Positions 17,198 to 26,062 of a stretch of 64,000 nucleotides of DNA are shown here, in pieces. The DNA is taken from positions 62,001-126,000 of the forward strand of contig NZ_CAMAPC010000004.1 in assembly GCF_945859825.1 (NCBI RefSeq), given 5' to 3'. Numbering within the stretch: the first letter of the stretch is position 1; every line of letters starts with the position of its first letter. The stretch comes from Pseudoalteromonas holothuriae (GTDB lineage: Bacteria; Pseudomonadota; Gammaproteobacteria; Enterobacterales; Alteromonadaceae). Below the pieces are notes generated by a model. It had not been told where the DNA came from. It did not search any database and worked only from the letters and a program-made list of their open reading frames with translations. The position numbers were made by a program, and so were the translations under genes.

Positions 17198-18253
17198 ATG
17201 TTTACACAACAATCCGGCAAAGCACTATTTCCATTTATCATTATTTTACTCATTGCCAGTATCGGTTATCTATATCTTCCCAGTAGTCAAGGGAAAATGA
17301 ATCGTAGCACTAACTCAGCAACTCAGGTAAACGCTCAAACTGCTACCGTGCAAGATAAAACAATATTCATCTCTGCTGTAGGCAGCGCTCGAGCGAACCA
17401 AGCCATCCATATTTCCAGCGCTCAAAGCGACTACATCACTAACATTTACTTTAACGATGGCGATGTAGTAAAGCAAGGTGAAAAGCTGGTGCAACTACAA
17501 AATCAAAAAGAGCGCTTAGCGGTTAAGGCACTCAAAATAAATTTAAAAGAACAACAAAGGCAGCTCAAAAGGCTGGAAAACCTAGCTAAAAGCCAGTCTG
17601 CTGCTCGCTCGCAACTTGAAACCCAATACTCTATTGTTGATGCACTTCAAGCAAACCTGCAGTTAGAGCAAACGCGCTTAAGCGAGTTATTGATCAATGC
17701 ACCATTTGCAGGTCTGCTAGGCAAACGGTTAGTTTCTATAGGTAGCTTTGTTAACCCGAACACACCATTAACAACTTTAGATGATATCAGTATCATTAAA
17801 GTTGATTTTCAAGTACCAGAAAAACACCTAGCCATATTAAAACTGGGAATGACAGTTCAAGGTCAAAGTGATGCCTATAGCACACAACCTTTTACCGGTA
17901 AAATAACCCATATCGACCCTCGTATTGATAGCGACACCCGAAGCATCCAAGTAACTGCCAGTTTTGATAACCCACAAGCTTTACTACGCCCAGGGATGTT
18001 GATGCATATAGAGCTTCAACTGCAAACATTACACGCTGTGATGCTACCAGAAAAAAGCGTTATTCCTCGCCAAAACAAACACTTTGTTTTTATTATTGAT
18101 GAACAAAATAAAGCAAAACAAGTACAAATTGAGATACTTGCCCGATTTCAAGGGTGGGTTGCGATCTCATCTGGCGTAGAGCAAGGACAACAAGTGATCA
18201 CCGAAGGGGTGATAAAAATCCGCTCTGGCAGTAACGTGTCAGTTAAAGGTTAG
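17198..18253 (+). CDS. RND efflux periplasmic adaptor (membrane fusion protein)
   Basis: The 351-residue adaptor links an RND pump to an outer-membrane channel. It has one N-terminal anchor helix (ALFPFIIILLIASIGYLYL), the lipoyl halves (YFNDGDVVKQGEKLVQL and LINAPFAGLLGKRLVSIGS), a helical hairpin between them, and a beta-barrel (QVTASFDNP...LLRPGMLMHIEL). ATG 17198 is chosen over the TTG at 17183. The RND permease starts nine bases after the stop. No outer-membrane TolC partner is adjacent, so a shared one is likely. Confidence 0.93.
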   Translation: MFTQQSGKALFPFIIILLIASIGYLYLPSSQGKMNRSTNSATQVNAQTATVQDKTIFISAVGSARANQAIHISSAQSDYITNIYFNDGDVVKQGEKLVQLQNQKERLAVKALKINLKEQQRQLKRLENLAKSQSAARSQLETQYSIVDALQANLQLEQTRLSELLINAPFAGLLGKRLVSIGSFVNPNTPLTTLDDISIIKVDFQVPEKHLAILKLGMTVQGQSDAYSTQPFTGKITHIDPRIDSDTRSIQVTASFDNPQALLRPGMLMHIELQLQTLHAVMLPEKSVIPRQNKHFVFIIDEQNKAKQVQIEILARFQGWVAISSGVEQGQQVITEGVIKIRSGSNVSVKG

Positions 18254-18262
18254 GGGTAGAAC

Positions 18263-21200
18263 GTGAAGATTACAGATACCGCCGTTAAACGGCCCGTCTT
18301 TGCTGTAGTTATCAACTTACTATTGCTGACCTTTGGTATTGTCGCATTTAGTATGTTGCCACTTAGAGAGTACCCTGATATTGAAAGCCCCATAGTAAGT
18401 GTAAGCACAAACTATACAGGTGCATCGAGTGAAGTCGTTGAAGCAAAAATAACCCAAGTACTGGAAAATCGAATCTCCGGCATTGAGGGTATAAAAAGCA
18501 TTAACTCTTCAAGTCGAAATGGGCGTTCAAACATTACCATAGAGTTTAACATTGACCGTGATATTGACGCTGCAGCCAACGACGTGCGAGAGCGCGTATC
18601 AAGGGCGTTAGATAGCCTGCCTGAACAGGTTCGCCCGCCAGAAGTGTCTAAATCAAATTCAGATGAAAGCCCCATAGCTTGGTTTGTACTAAATAGTGAA
18701 ACTATGGATACCTTACAACTTTCAGATTACGCACAGCGCTTTATCGTTGACCGTATCGCGGTCGTTGATGGCGTTTCTAACGTGCGTATTGGTGGCGAAC
18801 GTCAATACGCCATGAAGGTTTGGCTTGATAGACGCGCGATGGCAGCACGCGATATTACCAGCAGTGATATAGAACAAGTACTAAGGCGCGAAAATGTGGA
18901 GTTGCCAGCTGGAGAAATTGAATCACTTGATAGAGATTTTGCTGTTCGTATCGCTCGAAGCTATAAAACGCAAAGTGACTTTGAGAATTTAGTCATCAAA
19001 CGTGGTGAACAAGGCTACCTTGTGAGACTAAAAGAAGTGGCTAATGTCCACCTCGAGGCGGTAGATGATGAGAGTACCTTTCGTGGTAATGGTAAAAACA
19101 TGATAGGGCTTGGGATTGTCAAACAAGCTAAAGCAAACACCCTCGATGTCGTCGATAATGCTCGACAAGAACTAGAAAAAATTAAGCGCAATTTACCAAC
19201 AGGTACCACCATACAAGACAGTTATGACTCCTCTGTATTTATCCGCGAATCGATCAATGAAGTTTACCGTACTCTCGCCATTGCAATGGCTCTCGTCGTA
19301 GCGGTGATTTTTCTATTTTTAGGTAACATAAGAGCAACTTTGGTGCCTGCAGTCACAGTGCCTGTAGCACTCATATCAACATTTATGTTTTTGCTCGCCA
19401 TGGGGTATTCTATAAATCTACTCACTTTGCTCGCACTCGTTTTGGCGATTGGCCTTGTGGTTGATGATACCATCGTTATGCTAGAGAACATTCACCGCCG
19501 AATTGAACTAGGAGAGCCCCCCCTTCTTGCAGCATTTCGTGGCGCTCGACAAGTTGGGTTTGCGATTGTTGCCACTACTTTAGTACTTGTCGCTGTCTTT
19601 GTACCTTTAGTGTTTATGGATGGTCGAATTGGTGCGCTGTTTACAGAATTTGCCATGGCAGTAAGCGCTGCAGTGTTGTTTTCAAGCGTGACCGCACTGA
19701 CTCTTTCCCCTGCACTATGCTCAAAAGTACTAAAGCCAAGTAAAAAAGAGAACCGCTTTACTCAGTGGGTGGAAAAGCGACTTGTTAGTTTAGAGCAAAG
19801 TTATCAAAAAGCTCTGCAAAATAATCTAGCCCGCAAGTACAGCTTGATAATAACCCTTGCACTTGCTGGGTTTGCAAGCTTTGCATTGCTACAGCAAATA
19901 CCTTCAGAGCTGACGCCAAAAGAGGATAGAGGGACATTTTTCATTATGATGAATGGCCCAGAAGGTGCCAGTTATGAAAATAACTTAGCAAATATGGAGC
20001 AAATTGAGCAACGTTTATTGCCTTATGTTGATAAAGGTGAATTAAGTCGAGTGCTAGTGCGTGTACCCGGCTGGGGCGGCCAAGGTGGTGTTGCTATCGT
20101 TGGCATGCCAAATTGGGATGAACGAAAACGCTCATCTTGGGATGTAATGGCAGAGATAAGTAGCACTATGCGAGAAGTTACAGATGTACGTGCTTTCGCA
20201 ATTATGCGCCGAGGCATTGGTGGTGGTGGTCAATCCAGACCCATCGAGTTTGTTCTACAAGGTAATGATTATGATGAGCTCGTTCAGTGGCGTGATAAGA
20301 TTATTACACGCGCCCAACAAAACCCAGGGTTAGTTAGAATTGATCATGACTATAAAGAAACCTTCCCACAATTTTTAATTAGCATAGATAAAACAAAAGC
20401 AGCCGATTTAGGCGTCTCAGTAAATGACATTGGTCAAACTCTTGAGACCATGCTCGGTCAGCGCCGAGCGACCACCTTTATCGACCGCGGCGAAGAGTAC
20501 GATGTGATTTTAAAAGGCACTAAATCAGACTTTAATGCCCCTAATGACATTCACAATATCTTCGTCAAATCTCGCACTGATGAGCTGGTTCCTTTAGATA
20601 GCTTGATCAGCATACATGAAGAGGCCACTGCAGCCAGCCTAAATAGATTTAACCGTATGCGTGCTATCACAATTACCGCCAACTTGGCTGATAACTACAC
20701 ATTAGCCGAAGCTTTGACATTTTTAAATGATGTTGCCGCACAAGAAAATAATATAGATGGTGCCGTTGATTATAAAGGTGAGTCGCAGCTCTACTACGAA
20801 GGAGCATCTGCTATGACCTACGTATTTATTTTGGCCCTAACTGTCACCTTTTTAGTATTAGCCGCACAATTTGAAAGCTTTGTTCACCCTCTTGTTATCA
20901 TGTTAACGGTGCCTCTTGGACTCGTTGGTGCATTGTATGGGCTACATATCACAGGTAATAGTCTCAATATTTACAGTCAAATTGGGATAGTTATGCTCAT
21001 AGGGTTAAGTGCTAAAAATGGTATTTTAATCGTTGAATTTGCCAACCAACTACGCGATAAGGGTATCGCATTTGAGCAAGCAATTATCGATGCATCTGTA
21101 CAGCGTTTACGCCCGATAATCATGACTTCATTAACCACGGTTATGAGTGCTATTCCATTGGTTTTAGCAACAGGACCTGGGGCTGAGAGCCGTATGGTTA

Positions 21201-21364
21201 TTGGCGTGGTTATATTTGCAGGGGTAAGTATTGCAACCATACTTACCTTGTTTATTATTCCATGCGCCTATAATCTTCTGGCTAAACATACCCAGTCCCC
21301 AGAATTTATCAGTCAAAAGTTAGCGACTCAAGCAAATGAGCACAAGGAGTTAGAAAATGACTAA
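18263..21364 (+). CDS. RND efflux permease, HAE1 family
   Basis: The 1033-residue inner-membrane pump has the AcrB-type layout: TM1 near the start, a large periplasmic loop, a cluster of TMs with the proton-relay pair in GLVVDDTIVMLENIHR (about Asp 407/408), then a second loop and TM block ending LFIIPCAYNLL. It exports hydrophobic or amphiphilic compounds by proton exchange. A GTG start is used after AGGGGT. It is coupled to the adaptor upstream and overlaps msrA by eight bases. The substrate cannot be read from sequence. Confidence 0.95.
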   Translation: MKITDTAVKRPVFAVVINLLLLTFGIVAFSMLPLREYPDIESPIVSVSTNYTGASSEVVEAKITQVLENRISGIEGIKSINSSSRNGRSNITIEFNIDRDIDAAANDVRERVSRALDSLPEQVRPPEVSKSNSDESPIAWFVLNSETMDTLQLSDYAQRFIVDRIAVVDGVSNVRIGGERQYAMKVWLDRRAMAARDITSSDIEQVLRRENVELPAGEIESLDRDFAVRIARSYKTQSDFENLVIKRGEQGYLVRLKEVANVHLEAVDDESTFRGNGKNMIGLGIVKQAKANTLDVVDNARQELEKIKRNLPTGTTIQDSYDSSVFIRESINEVYRTLAIAMALVVAVIFLFLGNIRATLVPAVTVPVALISTFMFLLAMGYSINLLTLLALVLAIGLVVDDTIVMLENIHRRIELGEPPLLAAFRGARQVGFAIVATTLVLVAVFVPLVFMDGRIGALFTEFAMAVSAAVLFSSVTALTLSPALCSKVLKPSKKENRFTQWVEKRLVSLEQSYQKALQNNLARKYSLIITLALAGFASFALLQQIPSELTPKEDRGTFFIMMNGPEGASYENNLANMEQIEQRLLPYVDKGELSRVLVRVPGWGGQGGVAIVGMPNWDERKRSSWDVMAEISSTMREVTDVRAFAIMRRGIGGGGQSRPIEFVLQGNDYDELVQWRDKIITRAQQNPGLVRIDHDYKETFPQFLISIDKTKAADLGVSVNDIGQTLETMLGQRRATTFIDRGEEYDVILKGTKSDFNAPNDIHNIFVKSRTDELVPLDSLISIHEEATAASLNRFNRMRAITITANLADNYTLAEALTFLNDVAAQENNIDGAVDYKGESQLYYEGASAMTYVFILALTVTFLVLAAQFESFVHPLVIMLTVPLGLVGALYGLHITGNSLNIYSQIGIVMLIGLSAKNGILIVEFANQLRDKGIAFEQAIIDASVQRLRPIIMTSLTTVMSAIPLVLATGPGAESRMVIGVVIFAGVSIATILTLFIIPCAYNLLAKHTQSPEFISQKLATQANEHKELEND

Positions 21365-21887
21365 GTTACAAACAGCCACCTTTGGTGGTGGTTGCTTTTG
21401 GTGTATTGACGCCGCTTTTCGCCAAGTAAAAGGGGTTTTAGAGGTACGCTCAGGTTATAGTGGCGGACACACAGAGCAGCCGACTTATCAGCATATTTGC
21501 CAAGGCAATACCGGTCATGCTGAGGTTGTAGAAATTCAGTTTGACAGTGAAATCGTCAGTTATGAGCAACTCTTAGAAATGTTTTTTACCTTACATGATC
21601 CCACGCAACTTAACCGCCAAGGGAATGATACTGGCACACAATACCGTAGTGTGGTTTTTTATCATGACGATCAGCAACAGCAGCAAGCTAAAACCATGAT
21701 CACAACCATTCAAAGCCAATATACCAACCCTGTGGTCACCGAGCTCAGTAGTGCAAGCACATTTTACAGTGCCGAGTCTTATCACCAAGATTACTACACA
21801 AATAACCCTAATCAGGGCTATTGCAGTATCCTCATTGCACCTAAATTAGCTAAGTTTCAGCAGCAGTTTCAAAGCTTATTAAAGTAA
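21357..21887 (+). CDS. msrA: Peptide methionine sulfoxide reductase MsrA
   Basis: MsrA reduces methionine-S-sulfoxide in proteins using thioredoxin. The catalytic GGCFWC motif (Cys about 13) is intact, with GYSGGH and GNTGHAEVV following and the ALFF-like segment MFFTLHDPTQLNRQGND. The 176-residue length is typical of the cytosolic form. A cysteine near the C-terminus (GYCSI) may act as resolving residue. The start lies within the last codons of the RND pump gene after AAGGAG. A strong terminator follows. Confidence 0.95.
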   Translation: MTKLQTATFGGGCFWCIDAAFRQVKGVLEVRSGYSGGHTEQPTYQHICQGNTGHAEVVEIQFDSEIVSYEQLLEMFFTLHDPTQLNRQGNDTGTQYRSVVFYHDDQQQQQAKTMITTIQSQYTNPVVTELSSASTFYSAESYHQDYYTNNPNQGYCSILIAPKLAKFQQQFQSLLK

Positions 21888-21900
21888 ATAGAGCACATGA

Positions 21901-21930
21901 AAAAAGCCAGTTATATCAAACTGGCTTTTT
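21901..21930. terminator. Bidirectional terminator between msrA and btuB
   Basis: AAAAAGCCAG and CTGGCTTTTT form a perfect 10-base stem around TTATATCAAA, with A/T tracts at both sides. It can end both the msrA transcript and the convergent btuB transcript. Confidence 0.9.
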
Positions 21931-21947
21931 ATATTTAACGACCGCAA

Positions 21948-23822
21948 TTAAAAATTAACCGTCGCTCCTACATAAGCTTGTCTACCTTGTGGTACATACC
22001 CTAAAGTACTCCCATCGGTAGCAATACCAGTACCTGCAGTAATATACGCTTTATCCGTGATATTATCTAATCTTGCCGTTAACTTAAGGTTATCAAATAA
22101 CGCATAATTAGCCGCTAAGTTAAATATGGTATACGCACTTAAAGTTCTTTCAAATGCGTTAAACTGGCTATCATATAAAGCAATACTCGGTCTTGAAGAG
22201 CGATATTGCATTGCAACATTCACATCTAACTTATCCCAAGACTTTGACAACGTATAATTAAAAGTAGTATCCGGTCTGCGCACCAGCTTTTTACCCGTGC
22301 TATTATCTTTGGCATCTAATAAGGTTAAATTAATTGTATGCTCTAACCCCCATACCGAAGCTGAAGCCGATAGCTCAACGCCTTTCATACTCGCTTTATC
22401 AACGTTGCTGGCAATATACTTGCCCGTTTCATTTGGCAAGTTAACAATCAACTTGTTAATACGATTATTGAAGATTGCCACATCATATTGTCCCCAGCCT
22501 GTCTCAAGAGAAACGCCCACCTCACTGTTACTTGCTTCTTCAGGCTCAATATCAGGATTTGGTATGTACCAAGGACTATTTTTAACGTAGGCTTGCGTCA
22601 GTGTTGGTGCTCTAAAAGCGGTGCCATGATTAACCCTAAATGTCACCGTATCATTAGGTTTAAAGCCAAAACCTGCCGTGTAAGTGTTGGCACGGCCATG
22701 AAAATCATAATCATCGCTTCTTGCCACAATATTTGCTAGCCATGGACCTTGGTTGTAAAACCCACCCACAAATACGGCTTTATTAGTACGCTCAGAATGC
22801 GTAAATTCTGCCGACGCTTCTGAGAGGTCTTCATTTAAACGGTTCATACCAGCGGTCAGTTGCACCGCTTTAGACCAGCGATACAAGGCTCGATACTCAA
22901 GTTCAACACGCTTTGTGCTATAAATATCATGCTCAGGCGTACCTATTTGAGTATTTTCTTCTTGTGATGTACTTACACTTGCATAGTGCCCAAATACACC
23001 TTGCTGCTTTTTCCAAGCAAACTTTGCAGTATAGTTTTCAAACTCATAGGCATCGTTGCCCCAAGCATTATCATACTCAGCATCGCCTTCACTGTATTGC
23101 GCTAATGCAGAAAGCTGCCCTATATATGCATTATCGTAGCTAAGGTTAAAGCCTACGTTTTTATTATTGTAGCCATCACTATCATGATTTTTACCCCGTG
23201 CCATAGCAGCATCTTTACCTGTTACGTCATACCCTTTTGTATCTTCATAACCAAGATTAAAGCGCAAAGACAAGGCGTCAGATGACATGTATCCAGCTTG
23301 CTGGTAAGCCACGTAGTTGTGGCTACCAGACGTTAAGCTAATTTGATGTTGCTCGGCTTGACGTGTAATGATGTTAATTACGCCAGCTAATGCATCGGAG
23401 CCGTAAATCGCAGCTCTAGCACCTTTAACGACCTCAACGCGCTCAATACTATTAAGTGGAATATTAGTAAATGACACGCTACCAGAATTTGCATCACTAA
23501 TACGCACCCCATCAACCAAAACCAATACATGTTTAGTCGCAGCGCCACGTAAAAATACGCTAGTTTGTTGACCAAAGCCGCCATTTCTTATTATATCAAC
23601 ACCCGCAACGGTATTAAGTAACGAAGGTAAATCTCTTACATTACTTCGCTCTATTTGCGCACGCTCAATCACATTGACTGTTGCCAATGTATTATTTATT
23701 GCCTGCTCAAATTTGTTTGCCGTAACTGTAATTCGCTCAATGTCGTGAAAGGTTTCTTGTGCACCAACACAAGAAGACACAGCAGCTAAAATTGCCACCG
23801 CCAAAATAGATTTGTTTTGCAT
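21948..23822 (-). CDS. btuB: TonB-dependent vitamin B12 receptor BtuB
   Basis: BtuB imports cobalamin through the outer membrane with TonB energy. After a signal peptide (ending VGA-QE), the TonB box region reads RITVTANKFEQ, followed by a plug domain (NVRDLPSLLNTVAGVDI, FLRGAATKHVLVLVDGVRI, VEVVKGARAAIYGSDALAG) and a beta-barrel ending in aromatic F. The ATG at 23822 gives 624 residues, near the E. coli length. The open frame continues upstream to 24014, but that part is the riboswitch leader. The cobalamin riboswitch makes the substrate assignment firm. Confidence 0.95.
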   Translation of the reverse strand: MQNKSILAVAILAAVSSCVGAQETFHDIERITVTANKFEQAINNTLATVNVIERAQIERSNVRDLPSLLNTVAGVDIIRNGGFGQQTSVFLRGAATKHVLVLVDGVRISDANSGSVSFTNIPLNSIERVEVVKGARAAIYGSDALAGVINIITRQAEQHQISLTSGSHNYVAYQQAGYMSSDALSLRFNLGYEDTKGYDVTGKDAAMARGKNHDSDGYNNKNVGFNLSYDNAYIGQLSALAQYSEGDAEYDNAWGNDAYEFENYTAKFAWKKQQGVFGHYASVSTSQEENTQIGTPEHDIYSTKRVELEYRALYRWSKAVQLTAGMNRLNEDLSEASAEFTHSERTNKAVFVGGFYNQGPWLANIVARSDDYDFHGRANTYTAGFGFKPNDTVTFRVNHGTAFRAPTLTQAYVKNSPWYIPNPDIEPEEASNSEVGVSLETGWGQYDVAIFNNRINKLIVNLPNETGKYIASNVDKASMKGVELSASASVWGLEHTINLTLLDAKDNSTGKKLVRRPDTTFNYTLSKSWDKLDVNVAMQYRSSRPSIALYDSQFNAFERTLSAYTIFNLAANYALFDNLKLTARLDNITDKAYITAGTGIATDGSTLGYVPQGRQAYVGATVNF

Positions 23823-23867
23823 GATATTCCCAAACCTGCGCCCACCGCACAAGTAATACAAGTAAGT

Positions 23868-24041
23868 TGACTTCAAGGCCGGTCTCCGGACTTTGCCTAT
23901 AAAGGCATCACCGTTGCGGGGGCAGTGTTGGATTACAGTCATTCCTATGACTTTCACCAACTTCCCGATTATCTTAGCAATTAAACTGATATTTTCACTA
24001 TCACGATAATACACTGTATTATTATCGAGCTAAGCACCTTG
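23868..24041 (-). ncRNA. Cobalamin (B12) riboswitch in the btuB leader
   Basis: Read on the minus strand, the leader starts AAGGTGC, then has GGGAAGTTGGTGAAA, CTGCCCCCGCAACGGTGA and AGTCCGGAGACCGGCC in the order expected for the cobalamin aptamer. The btuB ATG follows about 45 bases after the last conserved block. Binding of adenosylcobalamin should reduce btuB expression. A clear rho-independent terminator is not seen between aptamer and start, so control of translation is more likely. Confidence 0.95.
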
Positions 24042-24053
24042 AATAGAGGCGCT

Positions 24054-24082
24054 ATTGTGCGAACTTTAGAAAGGATTGTCAA
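24054..24082 (-). promoter_or_regulatory. Sigma-70 type promoter for btuB
   Basis: On the minus strand a perfect TTGACA (24077–24082) is followed after 17 bases by CACAAT (24054–24059), which matches four of six positions of the −10 consensus. It places the transcript start just before the AAGGTGC start of the riboswitch. Confidence 0.75.
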
Positions 24083-24096
24083 TGGACGTCTAGAAA

Positions 24097-24125
24097 CCTA
24101 AAGTAAGCATTTTACTTACTTTAGG
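24097..24125 (-). terminator. Terminator of yajQ
   Basis: CCTAAAGTAAG and CTTACTTTAGG form a perfect 11-base stem with a 7-base loop, 30 bases after the yajQ stop. On the minus strand it is followed by TTTCT. It also separates yajQ from the btuB promoter. Confidence 0.8.
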
Positions 24126-24154
24126 CTGTATTGAGGGTATTGGCACGCAGCCTA

Positions 24155-24637
24155 TTAATCGCGAAAGTTCTTAAACTGGAAAGGTTGACCAAGTTCAGCA
24201 CCACGTACTAACTGCATAGCTTCTTGTAAGTCATCACGCTTTTTACCTGTTACACGTACTTCTTCACCTTGGATTGCAACTTGAACCTTAATTTTTGCAT
24301 CTTTGATGAGTTTCACTAACTTCTTGGCCATCTCTTTTTCGATACCTTGTTTTAGCGTCACTTTACGTGAAACATGCTTACCCGCACGTTCAATATCTTT
24401 TAATTCAAGACTGGCAACATCTAATCCACGCTTAGAGGCCTTACTCGCTAGTATGTCAAATAGTTGCATAACTTGAGGGTCAGCTTCAGCCTTTAAAGTA
24501 ATGACCTCACTATTGAGTTCAATAGACGCGTCAACTCCCCTAAAATCGTAACGGGTTTCTAGTTCTCGTTTGGCGTTATCAACGGCATTTTTTGCTTCTG
24601 TTATTTCGATTTCAGACACAATGTCAAAAGAAGGCAT
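24155..24637 (-). CDS. yajQ: YajQ-family nucleotide-binding protein
   Basis: The 160-residue protein is full length and matches YajQ throughout ([41 protein letters not shown]). Members bind nucleotides, and some bind c-di-GMP and act on transcription regulators. AGGAG stands before the ATG. A hairpin terminator follows the stop. It is transcribed away from the VanZ-like gene. Confidence 0.95.
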   Translation of the reverse strand: MPSFDIVSEIEITEAKNAVDNAKRELETRYDFRGVDASIELNSEVITLKAEADPQVMQLFDILASKASKRGLDVASLELKDIERAGKHVSRKVTLKQGIEKEMAKKLVKLIKDAKIKVQVAIQGEEVRVTGKKRDDLQEAMQLVRGAELGQPFQFKNFRD

Positions 24638-24779
24638 GTTATTCTCCTAAAATATGAATGACTCAATTATATCAATCAAAATAAGAATGTGGGTAAAAAA
24701 GTGATATTCACCCACCAGCCAGTTTTCGATGATATACTGACCGCCAAAATTAGCGGCTATTATTCAAGTAGGAAGTTTT

Positions 24780-25130
24780 GTGACAAGGCGGGTTTATCAA
24801 GTTTTACTTTTAGTAACTTTAGCTGTATGTACTTATTTATTTGCTAAAGAATTTCAACATTCAGGCGTACGCATTGAACATGCTGATAAAATAGTACATT
24901 TTGTGATCTTTTTTGCGCTAGCTTTTATCATGCACCATGCCTTTAAGTGGCCCATGATAGTTCAACTGGTACTATTAGCCAGCTATGGCATTGGCATAGA
25001 AGTTATGCAAGGTACACTACCTCACCGACAAGCGTCATTGGGTGATTTTATTGCAGATTTTTGCGGCGCACTTAGTTATTACCTCTGCTATTTAATATTT
25101 ACTAAGTGGCGCTCAAAAAAGTATGGCTAA
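24780..25130 (+). CDS. VanZ-like small membrane protein
   Basis: The 116-residue protein has four hydrophobic segments and the VanZ hallmark HADKIVHFVIFFALAF, then GIGIEVMQGTLPHRQASLGDFIAD. VanZ itself gives low-level teicoplanin resistance in enterococci; the role of the bacterial homologues without the van cluster is unknown. GTG 24780 is used with AGGAAG upstream. It overlaps the panE start by eight bases. Confidence 0.8.
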   Translation: MTRRVYQVLLLVTLAVCTYLFAKEFQHSGVRIEHADKIVHFVIFFALAFIMHHAFKWPMIVQLVLLASYGIGIEVMQGTLPHRQASLGDFIADFCGALSYYLCYLIFTKWRSKKYG

Positions 25131-26022
25131 CGTCCATATTCTTGGCGCTGGTGCCGTTGGTCTCTCATTTGCTCATGCGCTCAGTAAGCAACATAATGTC
25201 ACGATTATATCGCGCCACAATGTAGTGCATGATTGGCAATATAGTGAGCAACAGCAAACTGCAAAAATTAATGCTCAAACTCTTCAGTTAAATCACCTTA
25301 AGCCATACAAAGAGGCGATAGAAAACTGCTTTATTTGCGTCAAATCTTATCAGCTCTGGCAAGCGATTACAGATGTGCTACCACATTTAGCTGACCACGC
25401 TAATATCTTAATAAGCCATAACGGAATGCAAGATATTAAAGCCGTCAGTAAACAACTAACACCGAATCAGGCACTGTACTTTGTGAGTACTGCAAGAGGC
25501 GCTTTAAAGCTTAGTGCATATCATGTACACGCAACCGGCCAAGGCGACACTTATCTAGGCGCTTGTAACGAGCTAGCTCGCAGCAATATTCAATCCATAT
25601 ATCATAATTTTTTTGCAACCTTGTTATCACCGAGCTTTATGCATGACGATATTCAGCTATTGCGTTGGCAAAAGTTAATCGTCAACATTGCGATTAATCC
25701 ACTGAGCGCACTTCATCAGATCCCTAACGGTCATTTACGTCACCCCCGTTTTGCCAGCACCATTTTAGTATTACTTAACGAAGCCTGCGTTGTTGCAAAA
25801 AAAGTAGATATCAATTTGCCATTATCAGATGCATTAGACAGCGCGTATCTCGTTATGAAACGCACTAGTTGTAACTACTCATCGATGGCGCAAGATGTAA
25901 AGCATGGTAGGAAAACTGAAATTGATGCCATTTGTGGGTACGTCGTAACTCTTGCCAAGCAGTTTAACATTGCAGTACCACAGAATGAACAACTACTACA
26001 GGCTATAAAAAGTAGGCATTAA
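25123..26022 (+). CDS. panE: 2-dehydropantoate 2-reductase (KPR)
   Basis: KPR reduces ketopantoate to pantoate with NADPH in pantothenate synthesis. The 299-residue protein starts with the nucleotide-binding motif ILGAGAVGLSFAHAL, and has the catalytic lysine in WQKLIVNIAINPLSAL and SSMAQDVKHGRKTEID near the C-terminus. It overlaps the VanZ-like gene by eight bases. Another CoA-pathway gene, coaD, is 2.5 kb downstream but not in the same operon. Paralogues acting on other 2-keto acids exist, so the substrate is inferred. Confidence 0.88.
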   Translation: MANVHILGAGAVGLSFAHALSKQHNVTIISRHNVVHDWQYSEQQQTAKINAQTLQLNHLKPYKEAIENCFICVKSYQLWQAITDVLPHLADHANILISHNGMQDIKAVSKQLTPNQALYFVSTARGALKLSAYHVHATGQGDTYLGACNELARSNIQSIYHNFFATLLSPSFMHDDIQLLRWQKLIVNIAINPLSALHQIPNGHLRHPRFASTILVLLNEACVVAKKVDINLPLSDALDSAYLVMKRTSCNYSSMAQDVKHGRKTEIDAICGYVVTLAKQFNIAVPQNEQLLQAIKSRH

Positions 26023-26048
26023 AAAAGCCGAGTTACCTCGGCTTTTTT
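26021..26048. terminator. Bidirectional terminator between panE and thiI
   Basis: AAAAAAGCCGAG and CTCGGCTTTTTT form a perfect 12-base stem with loop TTAC, directly at the panE stop and 15 bases from the thiI stop. It serves both convergent genes. Confidence 0.9.
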
Positions 26049-26062
26049 AATCAATTAAACCT

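Noticed and set aside
23823..24014. N-terminal extension of the btuB frame
   Set aside because: The frame only runs through the cobalamin riboswitch by chance; the signal peptide begins at 23822.
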